DNA from: Cecembia rubra
GTDB taxonomy: Bacteria; Bacteroidota; Bacteroidia; Cytophagales; Cyclobacteriaceae
NCBI RefSeq assembly: GCF_003014575.1
Contig: NZ_PYGF01000001.1
Coordinates: 124,001-188,000, forward strand
DNA length: 64,000 nucleotides
Direction of reading: 5' to 3'
Positions 1 to 9,042 of the stretch are shown here, piece by piece. The notes beneath the pieces are model-generated. The model did no database searches and was not told the DNA's origin. It saw only the letters and a list, made by a program, of their open reading frames with translations. The position numbers and the translations under genes are program-made. The first letter of the stretch is position 1. Every line of letters begins with the position of its first letter.

Positions 1-1917
1 AATGTATTGCCATTATCAGCCTTTGCAGGCACAGCAGTGGGTTCTGGACATATTCTACTATTTGGAGGAGTGGAGGAATTGCCTTTCAATTCATTGGAAG
101 AAATTGCCGTTTTGCTATCTAGGGATAGCCTTGGATTTTCCGAAAGAGACTCCCTTTTGTTGGAAAGGGACCGAATCATCAATTCGCATCAGGGTTTCCA
201 AAATCAAGTACTCGCATTCCATACGGTTACCAAAGCCTGGACAGTATTAGAGGAACTTCCATTTCCTGCCCCTGCGGATTTTAATGTCGTCAATTTGGGA
301 AGTGATATCCTTTTGGTTTCAGGAGAAACATCGCCCGGAGTAAGAAGCTCAGCTATTCAAACCCTTTCTATACAAAACCATCAAAGGTTCGGCACCCTCA
401 ATTACATTGTGCTTGGAGGTTACCTTACTATACTGGTGATTATGGGCTTTTTTATTTCCAAAAAGCAACATAATGTTGCTGACTTTTTCAAGGCTGGTGG
501 AAGAGTGCCTTGGTGGGCAGCCGGAATCAGTGTTTTTGGCACCCAGCTCAGTGCCATAACCTTTATGGCAATACCTGCTAAAACATTCTCCACTGACTGG
601 ACACTTTTCTTCCTTTTGATGACCATAATAATGATTTCACCTGTCATAATTGCTTGGTTTTTGCCCTTTTTTAGACGCCTTAATTTGACGACAGCATATG
701 AGTACCTGGAACTAAGATTTAATAGGACTGTCAGGAATATTGGAAGTCTTATTTATGTAACCTTACAGTTCGGTAGGTTGGGAATTGTTCTGTTATTGCC
801 TTCATTGGCTCTATCTGTGGTCACAGGTATGAGTGTGGAGCTTTGTATATTGATCATGGGAGTCCTTAGTATCCTTTATACTGTCCTTGGTGGGATTGAG
901 GCAGTTATATGGACAGATGTGGTTCAGGTCTTAGTCCTTTTGGGTGGAGCATTGGTTTCTTTGGTTTTGATGTTGTATTCAATGGACATGGACTGGGCCA
1001 CTTTTCAAAAACAGGCTTGGAATTCAGGAAAAATGAAAGTTTTTGATACTTCATTTGATTTTTCTGGTACAGCAATTTGGGTAGTGTTGATTGGAGGGTT
1101 GGCTTCCAACTTGGTACAGTATGGGAGTGACCAGACTGTAATCCAACGATACCTTACTACAAAGGACGAAAAAACTGCAGCAAGGGGCATTGTAACAGGT
1201 GCCTGGTTGGCATTGCCCTCTGCCCTGATTTTCTTTGCCATTGGCACTGCTTTGTACCTCTTCTATCTACAGCGGCCAGAAGATCTTTCTCCCGTCATTC
1301 AAAATACAGACAGTATTTTTCCTTGGTATATCATTACCCAATTACCGCAAGGCGTTTCAGGATTATTGATTGCTGCTGTTTTTGCGGCAGCCATGTCAAG
1401 TCTTGATAGCAGTATGAATTCTGTAGCTACAGTGATCACAACAGACTTTTATAAGCGCTGGTTTCCAAAACAAGAAAAAGAAGGAAAGCAGCTTGGGTTT
1501 GCCAGATGGACAACCATTGTTGTTGGGTTGGGAGGAACAATATTAGCTTTAATGATGGCAAAAATGGGCATTCCTTCCTTGTGGGATCAGTTCAACATGC
1601 TTATAGGATTGTTTGCAGGTGGACTGGGTGGAATTTTCCTAATAGGCATTCTATCAAGATCAGCAAATGGCCAAGGTGCTATATTGGGTTTTTTGTCAAG
1701 TGCAATTGTGCAGATTTTAGTCAAATATCAAACCGCACTCAGCATTCATATGTATGCATTCACAGGATTGGTAAGTGCGATGTTGTTTACCTATCTTTTC
1801 AGCATGCTTTATCAGAAACCTAAAGGCAAAAGCTTAGAAGGATTGACGATTCATTCTCTAAAAAAAGGAAAGGAAGAAAAGGAGTTTGAAGGTGTGATGG
1901 CTTATAGAGGGAAATGA
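1..1917 (+). CDS. Kelch mutarotase / sodium:solute symporter fusion (5' truncated)
   Basis: The reading frame is open from the first base, so the start lies outside the window; about 638 residues are visible. The first ~125 residues look like the end of a Kelch beta-propeller of the cyclically permuted N-acetylneuraminate mutarotase (NanM-like) type, with LLFGG and a following GSDILLVSGE blade. From about residue 135 a sodium:solute symporter (SSS) domain follows with many membrane segments, an NVADFFKAGGR loop after the first helix, and SSLDSSMNSVATV near the sodium-site helix. Such fusions are known in Bacteroidota sialic-acid loci. The predicted role is anomer conversion of sialic acid followed by Na+-driven uptake across the inner membrane. 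Sialidase and epimerase genes follow on the same strand, which supports sialic acid as substrate. Not checked by search. Confidence 0.85.
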   Translation, partial: NVLPLSAFAGTAVGSGHILLFGGVEELPFNSLEEIAVLLSRDSLGFSERDSLLLERDRIINSHQGFQNQVLAFHTVTKAWTVLEELPFPAPADFNVVNLGSDILLVSGETSPGVRSSAIQTLSIQNHQRFGTLNYIVLGGYLTILVIMGFFISKKQHNVADFFKAGGRVPWWAAGISVFGTQLSAITFMAIPAKTFSTDWTLFFLLMTIIMISPVIIAWFLPFFRRLNLTTAYEYLELRFNRTVRNIGSLIYVTLQFGRLGIVLLLPSLALSVVTGMSVELCILIMGVLSILYTVLGGIEAVIWTDVVQVLVLLGGALVSLVLMLYSMDMDWATFQKQAWNSGKMKVFDTSFDFSGTAIWVVLIGGLASNLVQYGSDQTVIQRYLTTKDEKTAARGIVTGAWLALPSALIFFAIGTALYLFYLQRPEDLSPVIQNTDSIFPWYIITQLPQGVSGLLIAAVFAAAMSSLDSSMNSVATVITTDFYKRWFPKQEKEGKQLGFARWTTIVVGLGGTILALMMAKMGIPSLWDQFNMLIGLFAGGLGGIFLIGILSRSANGQGAILGFLSSAIVQILVKYQTALSIHMYAFTGLVSAMLFTYLFSMLYQKPKGKSLEGLTIHSLKKGKEEKEFEGVMAYRGK

Positions 1918-1972
1918 TCAATACAATTGAAATAAGTGGAAATAAGTAGAAATATATAGAAATAAAGGAAAT

Positions 1973-3514
1973 ATGAAAAAGCATAAGGCATTTGGATTGT
2001 TGACGATGATCATAGGCATGATGCTCAGCATCTCTTGCCAGTCTCAGAAACTGGAAAGTGGAAAGGCTCTCTCTTACGAACCCCGCTATGTGCCGCTCCT
2101 TCAGGGAGGGTTCAGCCATGTGGGGAGTATTCTACTGGAAGAAAATACCCCTGCTGACAAAGGTCAATTGACTTTGACAATTGTTGGGAATCAAGCGATG
2201 GACAGCGTAAAGCTTGTAGCGAGAGTCGGAGAAAAAGAAACGCAAGTGCTGGCCAAAACGGCTAAGGTCAAAGGCAAGACTACTTTAGAGTTTGAGGACT
2301 TACCTTCCGGAACACAATTCTTGGAAGTTCATGTCAAGGCCAATTCCGCACATGACCTGAAGGACAAGGTCACTATTTCGGTAGATAGTATAATGCTGGA
2401 TAAAAAGAAGATTGCTATAAACAGCACCAAACAAGTTCCTGCCTACAGACTTGCTACAGCCTTGAGAAGTTACGGTTTTGAAGGCGTACATTCTTACAGG
2501 ATACCTGGACTGGTTACTACCCCAAAGGGAACTATGTTGGCTGTGTATGATATCAGAAGAAAAAGCTCTGTGGACTTGCAGGGGGATATAGATGTGGGAC
2601 TTAGCAGAAGCACGGATGGTGGAAGAACTTGGGAGCCCATGAAAGTAATCATGGATATGGGTGAATGGGGAGGCCTGCCTGAAGATCAGAACGGTATAGG
2701 TGATCCGGCCATTTTGGTAGACCATGAAACTGGCCATATCTGGGTTGCTGCTTTATGGTTGCATGGCAAGCCCGGGAAAATGGCCTGGAATTCATCTGAA
2801 CAGGGTATGAAGCCAGAGGAGACCGGTCAGTTTATGCTCGTCAAGTCTGAAGATGATGGTCTTACCTGGTCTGAGCCCGTCAACATCACCCAACAGATGA
2901 AAGACCCTAAATGGCACCTATTTTTCAACGGCCCGGGTAAAGGCATTACCATGCAGGATGGCACCTTGGTTTTTCCGGCACAATACAAGGACGAAAATAA
3001 TATGCCTCACAGTACCATTATTTACAGCAAAGATAAAGGCAAGACCTGGTCTGTAGGTACAGGAGCAAGATCCAATACTACGGAGGCCCAGGTGGTCGAG
3101 CTTGCTGACGGTACTTTAATGCTCAATATGCGGGACAACCGTGGAGGTTCACGAGCTGTTGCAGTTACCAATGATTTTGGGAAAACCTGGACAGAACATG
3201 CTACTTCCAGAAGAGATTTGATAGAGCCTGTATGTATGGCCAGCATCATTGATAATCCTTACATAGACCAAATGCTGCTATTCTCCAATCCTGCACATGA
3301 AAAAAGAAGGGTCAATATGACCATCAAAGCAAGCAAGGATGAAGGCAATACCTGGCCGGAAGGCATGCAGCTGCTGTTGGATGAAGGACAGGGCTGGGGC
3401 TATTCCTGCCTGACCATGATCAATGAAAAAGAGGTAGGGATTCTTTATGAAAGCAGTGTGGCCAATATTACTTTTCAAATAGTGGATTTGGATGATGTTT
3501 TGAAGCAAAAATGA
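1973..3514 (+). CDS. Exo-alpha-sialidase (GH33), lipoprotein
   Basis: This 513-residue sialidase probably releases terminal sialic acid from glycoconjugates outside the cytoplasm. It starts with a lipoprotein signal (MKKHK, a hydrophobic run, then SISC with Cys around residue 22). An N-terminal domain of about 130 residues precedes the six-bladed catalytic propeller. The RIP motif is seen as YRIPGL near residue 175. Five Asp-box motifs of the S-x-D-x-G-x-T-W type follow near residues 210, 292, 352, 399 and 453 ([40 protein letters not shown]). It lies 55 bp after the transporter, and its stop overlaps the start of the epimerase gene by 4 bp (ATGA), so the three genes are probably one operon. 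Confidence 0.93.
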   Translation: MKKHKAFGLLTMIIGMMLSISCQSQKLESGKALSYEPRYVPLLQGGFSHVGSILLEENTPADKGQLTLTIVGNQAMDSVKLVARVGEKETQVLAKTAKVKGKTTLEFEDLPSGTQFLEVHVKANSAHDLKDKVTISVDSIMLDKKKIAINSTKQVPAYRLATALRSYGFEGVHSYRIPGLVTTPKGTMLAVYDIRRKSSVDLQGDIDVGLSRSTDGGRTWEPMKVIMDMGEWGGLPEDQNGIGDPAILVDHETGHIWVAALWLHGKPGKMAWNSSEQGMKPEETGQFMLVKSEDDGLTWSEPVNITQQMKDPKWHLFFNGPGKGITMQDGTLVFPAQYKDENNMPHSTIIYSKDKGKTWSVGTGARSNTTEAQVVELADGTLMLNMRDNRGGSRAVAVTNDFGKTWTEHATSRRDLIEPVCMASIIDNPYIDQMLLFSNPAHEKRRVNMTIKASKDEGNTWPEGMQLLLDEGQGWGYSCLTMINEKEVGILYESSVANITFQIVDLDDVLKQK

Positions 3515-4668
3515 ACCAATACGCAAGAATATACAGAGATGCCCTTTTGAATGATGTGGTACCTTTTTGGGAAAAGCATTCGCTGGATAGGGAATATGGA
3601 GGGTACTTTACCTGCCTTGATAGAGAAGGGAAAGTCTTTGACACGGATAAGTTTGTGTGGCTGCAGGGCAGACAGGCCTGGACCTTTGCCATGTTGTACA
3701 ACAAGGTGGAAAAGAATCCTGCCTGGTTGGAAAGTTCGCGTTTGGGTATAGATTTCCTGAAAAAACATGGGATGGATGAGGAGGGGAATTTCTATTTTTC
3801 TTTAGATAGAAAAGGATCTCCTCTGGTAAAGCCTTACAATATATTTTCAGATTGCTTTGCGGCCATGGCCTTCAGTCAGTATGGTCAGGCTTCCGGAGAT
3901 CAGGAAAGTTTGGATTTGGCAGTAAGCACATTCAACAATATCCTCGAAAGGCAGCATAACCCAAAGGGTAAGTATTCCAAAATCATTTCCGATACCCGGA
4001 CTCTGAAAGGCTTCAGCCTTCCGATGATATTGAGCAATCTTTGTCTGGAACTCGAGCCTCTGCTGGAAAAAAGCTTGGTGGAAAAAACCATTGATGCCTG
4101 TGTCAAGGAAGTAATGGAGGTGTTTTTGGACAGAGAGAGCCTGATGGTCTACGAAAACCTGCTGGAAGACGGCAGTCTGAGTGACAGTTTCGAAGGCAGG
4201 CTGATCAATCCCGGACATGGGATAGAAGCCATGTGGTTTATGATGGATATCGCAAAGAGACGGGGAGACAAAGCTTTAGCTACTCTGGCTAAGGACGTTA
4301 CCCTGAATTTATTGGATTACGGATGGGACAAGGAATTTGGAGGGATATTTTATTTTCTCGATAGAAAAGGCCATCCACCGCAGCAATTGGAATGGGATCA
4401 GAAACTCTGGTGGGTCCACCTTGAAACACTTGTTGCCCTGGCCAAAGCGTATCAGATGACAGGAGACGCTGCCTGTATGGATTGGTTTGAAAAAGTTCAC
4501 AATTATAGCTGGAAGCATTTTGCAGATCCTGAATTTGGGGAGTGGTATGGTTACCTGAATAGGAGGGGAGAGGTCCTGTTGCAGCTCAAAGGTGGCAAAT
4601 GGAAAGGATGTTTTCATGTTCCAAGAGGGATGTTTCAAGTATGGAGAACTTTGGATAGCTGTGATTAG
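3511..4668 (+). CDS. N-acylglucosamine 2-epimerase family (AGE/RnBP)
   Basis: A 385-residue protein of the AGE (renin-binding protein) family, an alpha/alpha-barrel enzyme that interconverts N-acetylglucosamine or N-acetylmannosamine, or related sugars, in the cytoplasm. Visible family signatures are [11 protein letters not shown] near residue 50, the [10 protein letters not shown] histidine motif, [11 protein letters not shown], and [14 protein letters not shown] at the C-terminus. Length fits the family. The start overlaps the sialidase stop by 4 bp, implying translational coupling. In this setting the likely job is converting ManNAc, released from sialic acid by a lyase, to GlcNAc. No NanA-type lyase is visible here; it may lie upstream of the window. 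Cellobiose-epimerase relatives share the fold, so the exact substrate is inferred from context. Confidence 0.9.
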   Translation: MNQYARIYRDALLNDVVPFWEKHSLDREYGGYFTCLDREGKVFDTDKFVWLQGRQAWTFAMLYNKVEKNPAWLESSRLGIDFLKKHGMDEEGNFYFSLDRKGSPLVKPYNIFSDCFAAMAFSQYGQASGDQESLDLAVSTFNNILERQHNPKGKYSKIISDTRTLKGFSLPMILSNLCLELEPLLEKSLVEKTIDACVKEVMEVFLDRESLMVYENLLEDGSLSDSFEGRLINPGHGIEAMWFMMDIAKRRGDKALATLAKDVTLNLLDYGWDKEFGGIFYFLDRKGHPPQQLEWDQKLWWVHLETLVALAKAYQMTGDAACMDWFEKVHNYSWKHFADPEFGEWYGYLNRRGEVLLQLKGGKWKGCFHVPRGMFQVWRTLDSCD

Positions 4669-4771
4669 ATCAAGCGATCCTTAATTCTTTCTACATAGGA
4701 ACCTAAGTCTGAAAAGATGATTTGGATCACCTTTGCTTTATTGGAAGTTAGGTGGAAAATCAGGATAAAAT

Positions 4772-5053
4772 TTATTGGACATTATAAATCCTTTTTATTG
4801 GAATCACAAGGCCTTTTTTTATAAGGACACTTTCATCTGTAACAGCCCAGATAGTGGTATTGATAAAAAATTTATTACTAAAATCTTCAAAGAAAATCTT
4901 TACTTTCACTTGCTCCAAATTACCTAATGACATTGCTCTTTCTAATTCAATTTGCCTTTGGATTTTTTTCTTTTCAGTATAGAGAACATCCTGATCTGGA
5001 AAGCTTAACTCACCTACAAACTCTTTATCAATCTCCTTGAATTCCGGTTTCAT
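4772..5053 (-). CDS. Hypothetical protein, 93 aa
   Basis: A short, charged ORF with no recognised domain, signal peptide or membrane segment. The central part (about residues 28-50) is rich in Glu, Lys and Gln and probably helical; the C-terminal half has alternating hydrophobic residues (KVKIFFEDF, FFINTTIWAVTDESVLIKKG) suggesting beta strands. Its codon pattern and protein-like composition support real coding. It is convergent with the epimerase gene and has about 370 bp of sparse sequence on its 5' side. I cannot assign a function. Confidence 0.55.
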   Translation of the reverse strand: MKPEFKEIDKEFVGELSFPDQDVLYTEKKKIQRQIELERAMSLGNLEQVKVKIFFEDFSNKFFINTTIWAVTDESVLIKKGLVIPIKRIYNVQ

Positions 5054-5160
5054 AATTAAATTTTCATTAAAGGTTAATGGTCATTTCAATTTTGCTTTTA
5101 CCTGACTTTTTTATTCCATAATTGATTAGAACAAATTACCACTGGCCGGTGGAGTAAGAA

Positions 5161-5247
5161 CTATTGCGCTTGCCACTTACTGGGTTGGTTCTTTAAAGTT
5201 TCTAAGGTTTTTCCTCCAGTTGCTATTGTTGAAATGTTTATTTCCAT
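5161..5247 (-). CDS. Possible 28-aa peptide
   Basis: A very short ORF starting with MEINIST and containing a Gly-Gly pair at about residues 11-12, then KTLETLKNQPSKW. It lies about 105 bp upstream of the 93-aa hypothetical gene on the same strand. It could be a small secreted peptide precursor (double-glycine leader-like), the remnant of a larger gene, or chance. Only composition and position support it. Confidence 0.2.
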   Translation of the reverse strand: MEINISTIATGGKTLETLKNQPSKWQAQ

Positions 5248-5769
5248 TACAATGTGATTTAATAATACCAATTTGATGATAAGTTTTATTTGAATTTTTG
5301 ATTCTGGCCTGAAAAACTGTTTGTATGTAATAAGGCGGTTAAAAACTGTAACAAATAAGATTTAGAACTTTCTGAGAACGGAATCTTGAATAATGAATGT
5401 ATTTTGACCAATCGGCTAAATTTATATTATGGATTTACTTTTTGATAAGTTTTCTGGTACATCCTATGGAATACCCGTTTATTCTTACTTTAAGCAGATC
5501 TGCTTATTAACTCACATGCATAACAAATGCTGGCTAAATCATGATAAATGGTCAGAGAAATTCATACTTAGCCCAATGTCTAATCAATTGTTGAAGATGA
5601 AAAAGCAAAATTGATGTCAGGTTAAAGGAGATATTTGGGTTATACCTATGTAATACAATTTGATTTATTCCAGATTATGCTGAAAGGAAAGAAATTTTCG
5701 AAAAAGAATTGCAAAGTAGGCCTGCATCCGGGCTGATATAATCTTATATAGCTCAGCTGAACAGGTCAG
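5248..5769. other. Gene-poor intergenic stretch
   Basis: About 520 bp of AT-rich sequence. It contains one plus-strand ORF of 61 codons (5429-5614) rich in His, Lys and aromatic residues, with no recognisable domain and no clear ribosome-binding site; I do not call it a gene. No repeat or RNA gene was recognised. Confidence 0.5.
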
Positions 5770-6003
5770 TTATTGTATTTCACTCTCAGGAGGGGGTATT
5801 TTGATATTTGATACCTCTGAAAGGGACGCAATCTCCTTATGCTTTTTGATAGTTTCGATTTTTTTTTCGTCAATGGTACCTGTAATGACACCAAATTCAT
5901 AAATATCAACTATGTCCAACCCTTCGTTGCTAAGCATCTTGGCTATTTTTTCTCTCTGGCCAATGTATTCTTCAGAAAGCGTAATTATTAAATTCTTTTT
6001 CAT
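5770..6003 (-). CDS. Small I9/propeptide-like protein paired with subtilase
   Basis: A 77-residue protein starting at the ATG at 6003 (MKKNLIITL). An in-frame start further upstream would overlap the protease gene and gives an unlikely N-terminus. The order of elements, a first strand (NLIITL), a helix (REKIAKMLSNEG), then a VITGTID strand, a second helix and SLSEVSNI, resembles the small ferredoxin-like fold of subtilase propeptides and I9-type inhibitors. There is no signal peptide. It begins 10 bp after the stop of the S8 peptidase gene on the same strand, so the two are almost certainly co-transcribed. The inferred role is a stand-alone inhibitor or folding chaperone of the neighbouring protease; this is structural inference by eye, not homology evidence. 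Confidence 0.6.
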   Translation of the reverse strand: MKKNLIITLSEEYIGQREKIAKMLSNEGLDIVDIYEFGVITGTIDEKKIETIKKHKEIASLSEVSNIKIPPPESEIQ

Positions 6004-6013
6004 AGTTAACAAT

Positions 6014-7270
6014 TTATGGTGCAATAGACAAGCCCACACCAACGTCAATGCTTTGTAGAGGTAACCTTCTTGCGATGTTCTTTAATTCATTTGATATTTG
6101 ATAAGCAGTCGCATTGGGATATTTTTCCCAGAGTAAAGCCACAATTCCTGCAACATGGGGCGTTGCCATACTGGTCCCTGAAATTGTCCGATATCTTGTA
6201 GGCATTGTCCAAGACGAATATACCATTACTCCTGCAGAAGCAATATCAATTTGGCCACTTGGGTTAATCGAACGATTTGAAAAATCAGCCACATTTAAAT
6301 TTAAATCTAGTGCTGCAACAGCAAGGATGGATGGACAGTCTGCAGGGCTACTTACAGGACGGAACTGATTCAATGATCTCCTGCTATCATTTCCTGCAGC
6401 GGCAACCACCACAGTTCCGTTGGAGAGTGCAAACTGTGCAGCTCTTTCATAAGCCAAATCATAGGATTGTCCTGGAAAAACACGGGAACCCAATGACATG
6501 GAAATTACTTTACAGCCATTGTTGACAGCCCAAGTCATTGCATTTAATATCCAGGATTGTGCACCGCTTCCCTGATTGTTGAGCACCTTTCCAACATAAA
6601 TGATAGCATCTTTTGCCACTCCATACCTCAGATTGTTATTGTCTATATCTCCACAGGCAGTCCCTATACAATGGGTTCCATGTCCATGGAGGTCTTGAAC
6701 TGCTTCATTTGGAACAAAAGAGCAGGAAAAAATATTTCTATTATTGAAATCAGGATGGCTTAAATCAAGTCCCGTATCCAAAACAGCAACTTTGACATTT
6801 TTCCCGGTGTATTTGGAATTAATGACATTTGTTACATTAATGCCCCAAGTTGAGGGAGAATTTAATGATGCAGGTGCATCATCTGGTATATACACGATTT
6901 TTTCGGGTTCTAGAATGAAACCATTTGATGTTGATTCCAATAATCTGATTTGCTCACCTTCTCCACTCACTAAGGCGACTCCAAGTTCCTCGTAAATAAA
7001 TGCATCAGCATCTTTTATTTTCGCTTCTGTTATTTCTTCGTTTTTGAAATCAGTTGAATTTGCAATTTTGAATCCCAATTTTGATTCAAATAATTTTTTG
7101 ACATTTTCAAAAGTCTTACCTTCAGTCAGACAAATCAGGTACCTCCCAGTATATAATGGCTTTTCATCATTTTGACTCTCATAAACTTCCTTCATGAATT
7201 TTTCAAATGACTGTACATTATTGTTGTTTTCTTTGAGAAAAGTCTGCTTTCCTAGTATGGGCCTTTTCAT
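6014..7270 (-). CDS. S8 family serine peptidase (subtilase), no signal peptide
   Basis: A 418-residue subtilisin-like protease. Residues 1-140 have no signal peptide and look like a propeptide-type domain (YLICLTEGKTFENVKKLF, then VALVSGEGEQIRLL). The catalytic domain has Asp in VAVLDTGLDLSHPDF, His in DLHGHGTHCIGTACG, oxyanion Asn in VVVAAAGNDS and Ser in ISGTSMATPHVAGIVALL, so the triad is intact. The protein ends soon after the last catalytic helix and has no C-terminal sorting domain. The lack of an export signal suggests cytoplasmic action or a non-classical route. A small inhibitor-like gene follows 10 bp downstream. Substrate unknown. Confidence 0.9.
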   Translation of the reverse strand: MKRPILGKQTFLKENNNNVQSFEKFMKEVYESQNDEKPLYTGRYLICLTEGKTFENVKKLFESKLGFKIANSTDFKNEEITEAKIKDADAFIYEELGVALVSGEGEQIRLLESTSNGFILEPEKIVYIPDDAPASLNSPSTWGINVTNVINSKYTGKNVKVAVLDTGLDLSHPDFNNRNIFSCSFVPNEAVQDLHGHGTHCIGTACGDIDNNNLRYGVAKDAIIYVGKVLNNQGSGAQSWILNAMTWAVNNGCKVISMSLGSRVFPGQSYDLAYERAAQFALSNGTVVVAAAGNDSRRSLNQFRPVSSPADCPSILAVAALDLNLNVADFSNRSINPSGQIDIASAGVMVYSSWTMPTRYRTISGTSMATPHVAGIVALLWEKYPNATAYQISNELKNIARRLPLQSIDVGVGLSIAP

Positions 7271-8247
7271 GACTTTGAGTTTTGAAAGTTAGAGCACTTT
7301 ACTTTTTTACGGGGTCAATTTTTTCAATATAGCTTAGGTCAGGTTTCCATGTGATTATTCCATTCTTTGAGCCTAAATCATAATTTATTAACTAAAGGCT
7401 AAAATAACTTATGTACTTCTATGAACGAGTATGGGCCAAGAAATGGTATCCAAATTAATTTTAAATCACCCATGGCAGGCTTTTCTCGGAAATTAGTGGT
7501 TTATAAACTGAATAAATTATTCTGGAAGTTATAATGTTATTTTTTTTGGTGCATGTTGTCTTTTATAGGACTAAAACCATATGCCTGCCCTTGAAATGTA
7601 TTTGAGGAGGACTTTTATTGATTTTTATTCAAGACTGGAAAACTTATTCGGTAAATAATTTTTTTGACGGGTATTTTTTAATTCATTATCAGCATTAGAT
7701 TAATCTTTCAAAAGTTTATTCTTATCCAAAAGAAAAATTTATTGAAAAAATTAATTTGGACCAATTCTGAACTTCATCGAAAAATAAAAAAATAAAATTC
7801 AGAAGATTTGGTCATTGATATATCAATCTTGCAGGCGGTGTTAATTACCAGGCTCTAATTGCAAATATTCATTTATCTCCTGAAAATATATGAAATTTTA
7901 TTAGCCTTAATCCTTTTACTTAATTCCAATCGACAAATAATCTACTAAGCCCTTATGTTGACTAGGTAGATACTAGGAAGCTTTTTGAGAAAAGAAATTT
8001 TGAGAAACTCTTAAACTCATTAGTTTATTAGGGTTTTTGAATAATTCGGCCCTAAAAGGAACTAAAGTTTTTTCCTCTTTAAGGTAGTTAGTTTGAATTT
8101 GGAAAAAAATCACCTGTACAGGGGATTGTCCTTCTAACATATTTTTTAAAAATTACAAATCATAATCAATTGCAGAAATTTTGACAATTGGTGTCAATTA
8201 TTTGATTTCCTAATTCATAAAATATAGATTGCCTAAAACATATTGTT
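7271..8247. other. 977-bp AT-rich intergenic region upstream of cas operon
   Basis: No convincing gene is seen between the divergent subtilase and cas6 starts. A 25-codon plus-strand ORF (7581-7658) is too short to support. The region should contain the promoters of both transcription units. A short palindrome near the cas6 end is described separately. No repeat, tRNA or mobile-element end was recognised. Confidence 0.6.
8181..8204 (+). promoter_or_regulatory. Candidate operator/promoter of the cas operon
   Basis: A perfect 6-bp inverted repeat, TTGACA-N5-TGTCAA (8181-8197), is followed directly by TTATTTG. The first TTG and the TTTG at 8201-8204 are spaced much like the -33 (TTG) and -7 (TAnnTTTG) elements of Bacteroidota promoters, although the -7 match is imperfect. 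The site ends 43 bp before the cas6 start. A palindrome lying between the two elements would be well placed for a dimeric repressor. Confidence 0.35.
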
Positions 8248-9042
8248 ATGAGGTTCAAAATCAATCTTTTCAAAACAGGAAGCCGGAATTTTCTTCCTAT
8301 CAATTATCAATATGAGTTGTCCTCAGTTGTTTATAAAATCATCCATCAGGCGGACAGTGATTTTGCAAAATTTCTACATGGGCAAGGTTATCTAATTGGA
8401 GGGAAAGGCTTCAAATTTTTTACATTTTCCCACCTTAAGTTTGACAGATTCCAAGTCTATCCAAATGAGCAGCGAATTGAACACCATGGTGATTATGCCT
8501 ATTTCTATATCAGTTTTTTGATCGATAAGGCTGCGGAAGAGTTTATCAAAGGTCTTTTTATCAAACAAGCTTTTGGTTTGGGGGATAAAATCTCCCAAGT
8601 GGACTATGAAGTCAGCAGTATAGAGGCATGTGCGCCACCGGTTTTTAAAGAAAAGATGATTTACCGCTGTCTTTCTCCTTTCCTTTTAAAGGAAAAGAGG
8701 GCAGATGGAGGCGAAAATTACCTACATCCTGAGCATGCAGACTATCTAAGATTACTAATAAATAACCTTAGCAGTAAAGCGCAGGCTTTGGCTCTGGCTG
8801 TTGACACTATGCCTTTGCCAGAAGAATTACCCGATGCATCCATTCAGGTTTTGAGCAAGGTGTACAAAAAAGGCGTGCGAATAAAGCAGCATACCCCTCA
8901 AGCCACCCAATTGATTGGCTATATGTATGAGTTTGAACTCAGTGCCCCGGTAGAACTGCACGAAATAGGCTACCATGCCGGTTTTGGGCATCTGGGTAGT
9001 CAGGGATTTGGCTGTGTTGAGGTGAGAGGAGGTGGAATATGA
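8248..9042 (+). CDS. cas6: CRISPR pre-crRNA endoribonuclease Cas6
   Basis: A 264-residue Cas6 protein, which cuts the CRISPR transcript within each repeat to make crRNAs and leaves a repeat-derived 5' handle. It has the two ferredoxin-like (RAMP) domains typical of Cas6, beginning MRFKINLF, and the diagnostic glycine-rich C-terminal loop GFGHLGSQGFGCVEV. Length is normal. It is the first gene of the type I-B operon; its stop overlaps the ATG of the next small ORF by 4 bp. The likely 5' handle made from this array is ATTGAAAT, the repeat's last eight bases, as in other type I-B systems. Confidence 0.93.
   Translation: MRFKINLFKTGSRNFLPINYQYELSSVVYKIIHQADSDFAKFLHGQGYLIGGKGFKFFTFSHLKFDRFQVYPNEQRIEHHGDYAYFYISFLIDKAAEEFIKGLFIKQAFGLGDKISQVDYEVSSIEACAPPVFKEKMIYRCLSPFLLKEKRADGGENYLHPEHADYLRLLINNLSSKAQALALAVDTMPLPEELPDASIQVLSKVYKKGVRIKQHTPQATQLIGYMYEFELSAPVELHEIGYHAGFGHLGSQGFGCVEVRGGGI

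Noticed and set aside
5429-5614. Plus-strand 61-codon ORF
   Set aside because: No domain, no ribosome-binding signal, unusual composition and a gene-poor context; probably chance.
6014-7270. Subtilase as a CRISPR-associated protease (Craspase-like)
   Set aside because: Craspase belongs to type III-E and uses a caspase-like fold; this is a subtilase on the opposite strand, 1 kb from a type I-B operon, with its own partner gene.
7581-7658. 25-codon plus-strand ORF in the gap before cas6
   Set aside because: Too short, without context or recognisable start signals, in AT-rich sequence where such ORFs are expected by chance.
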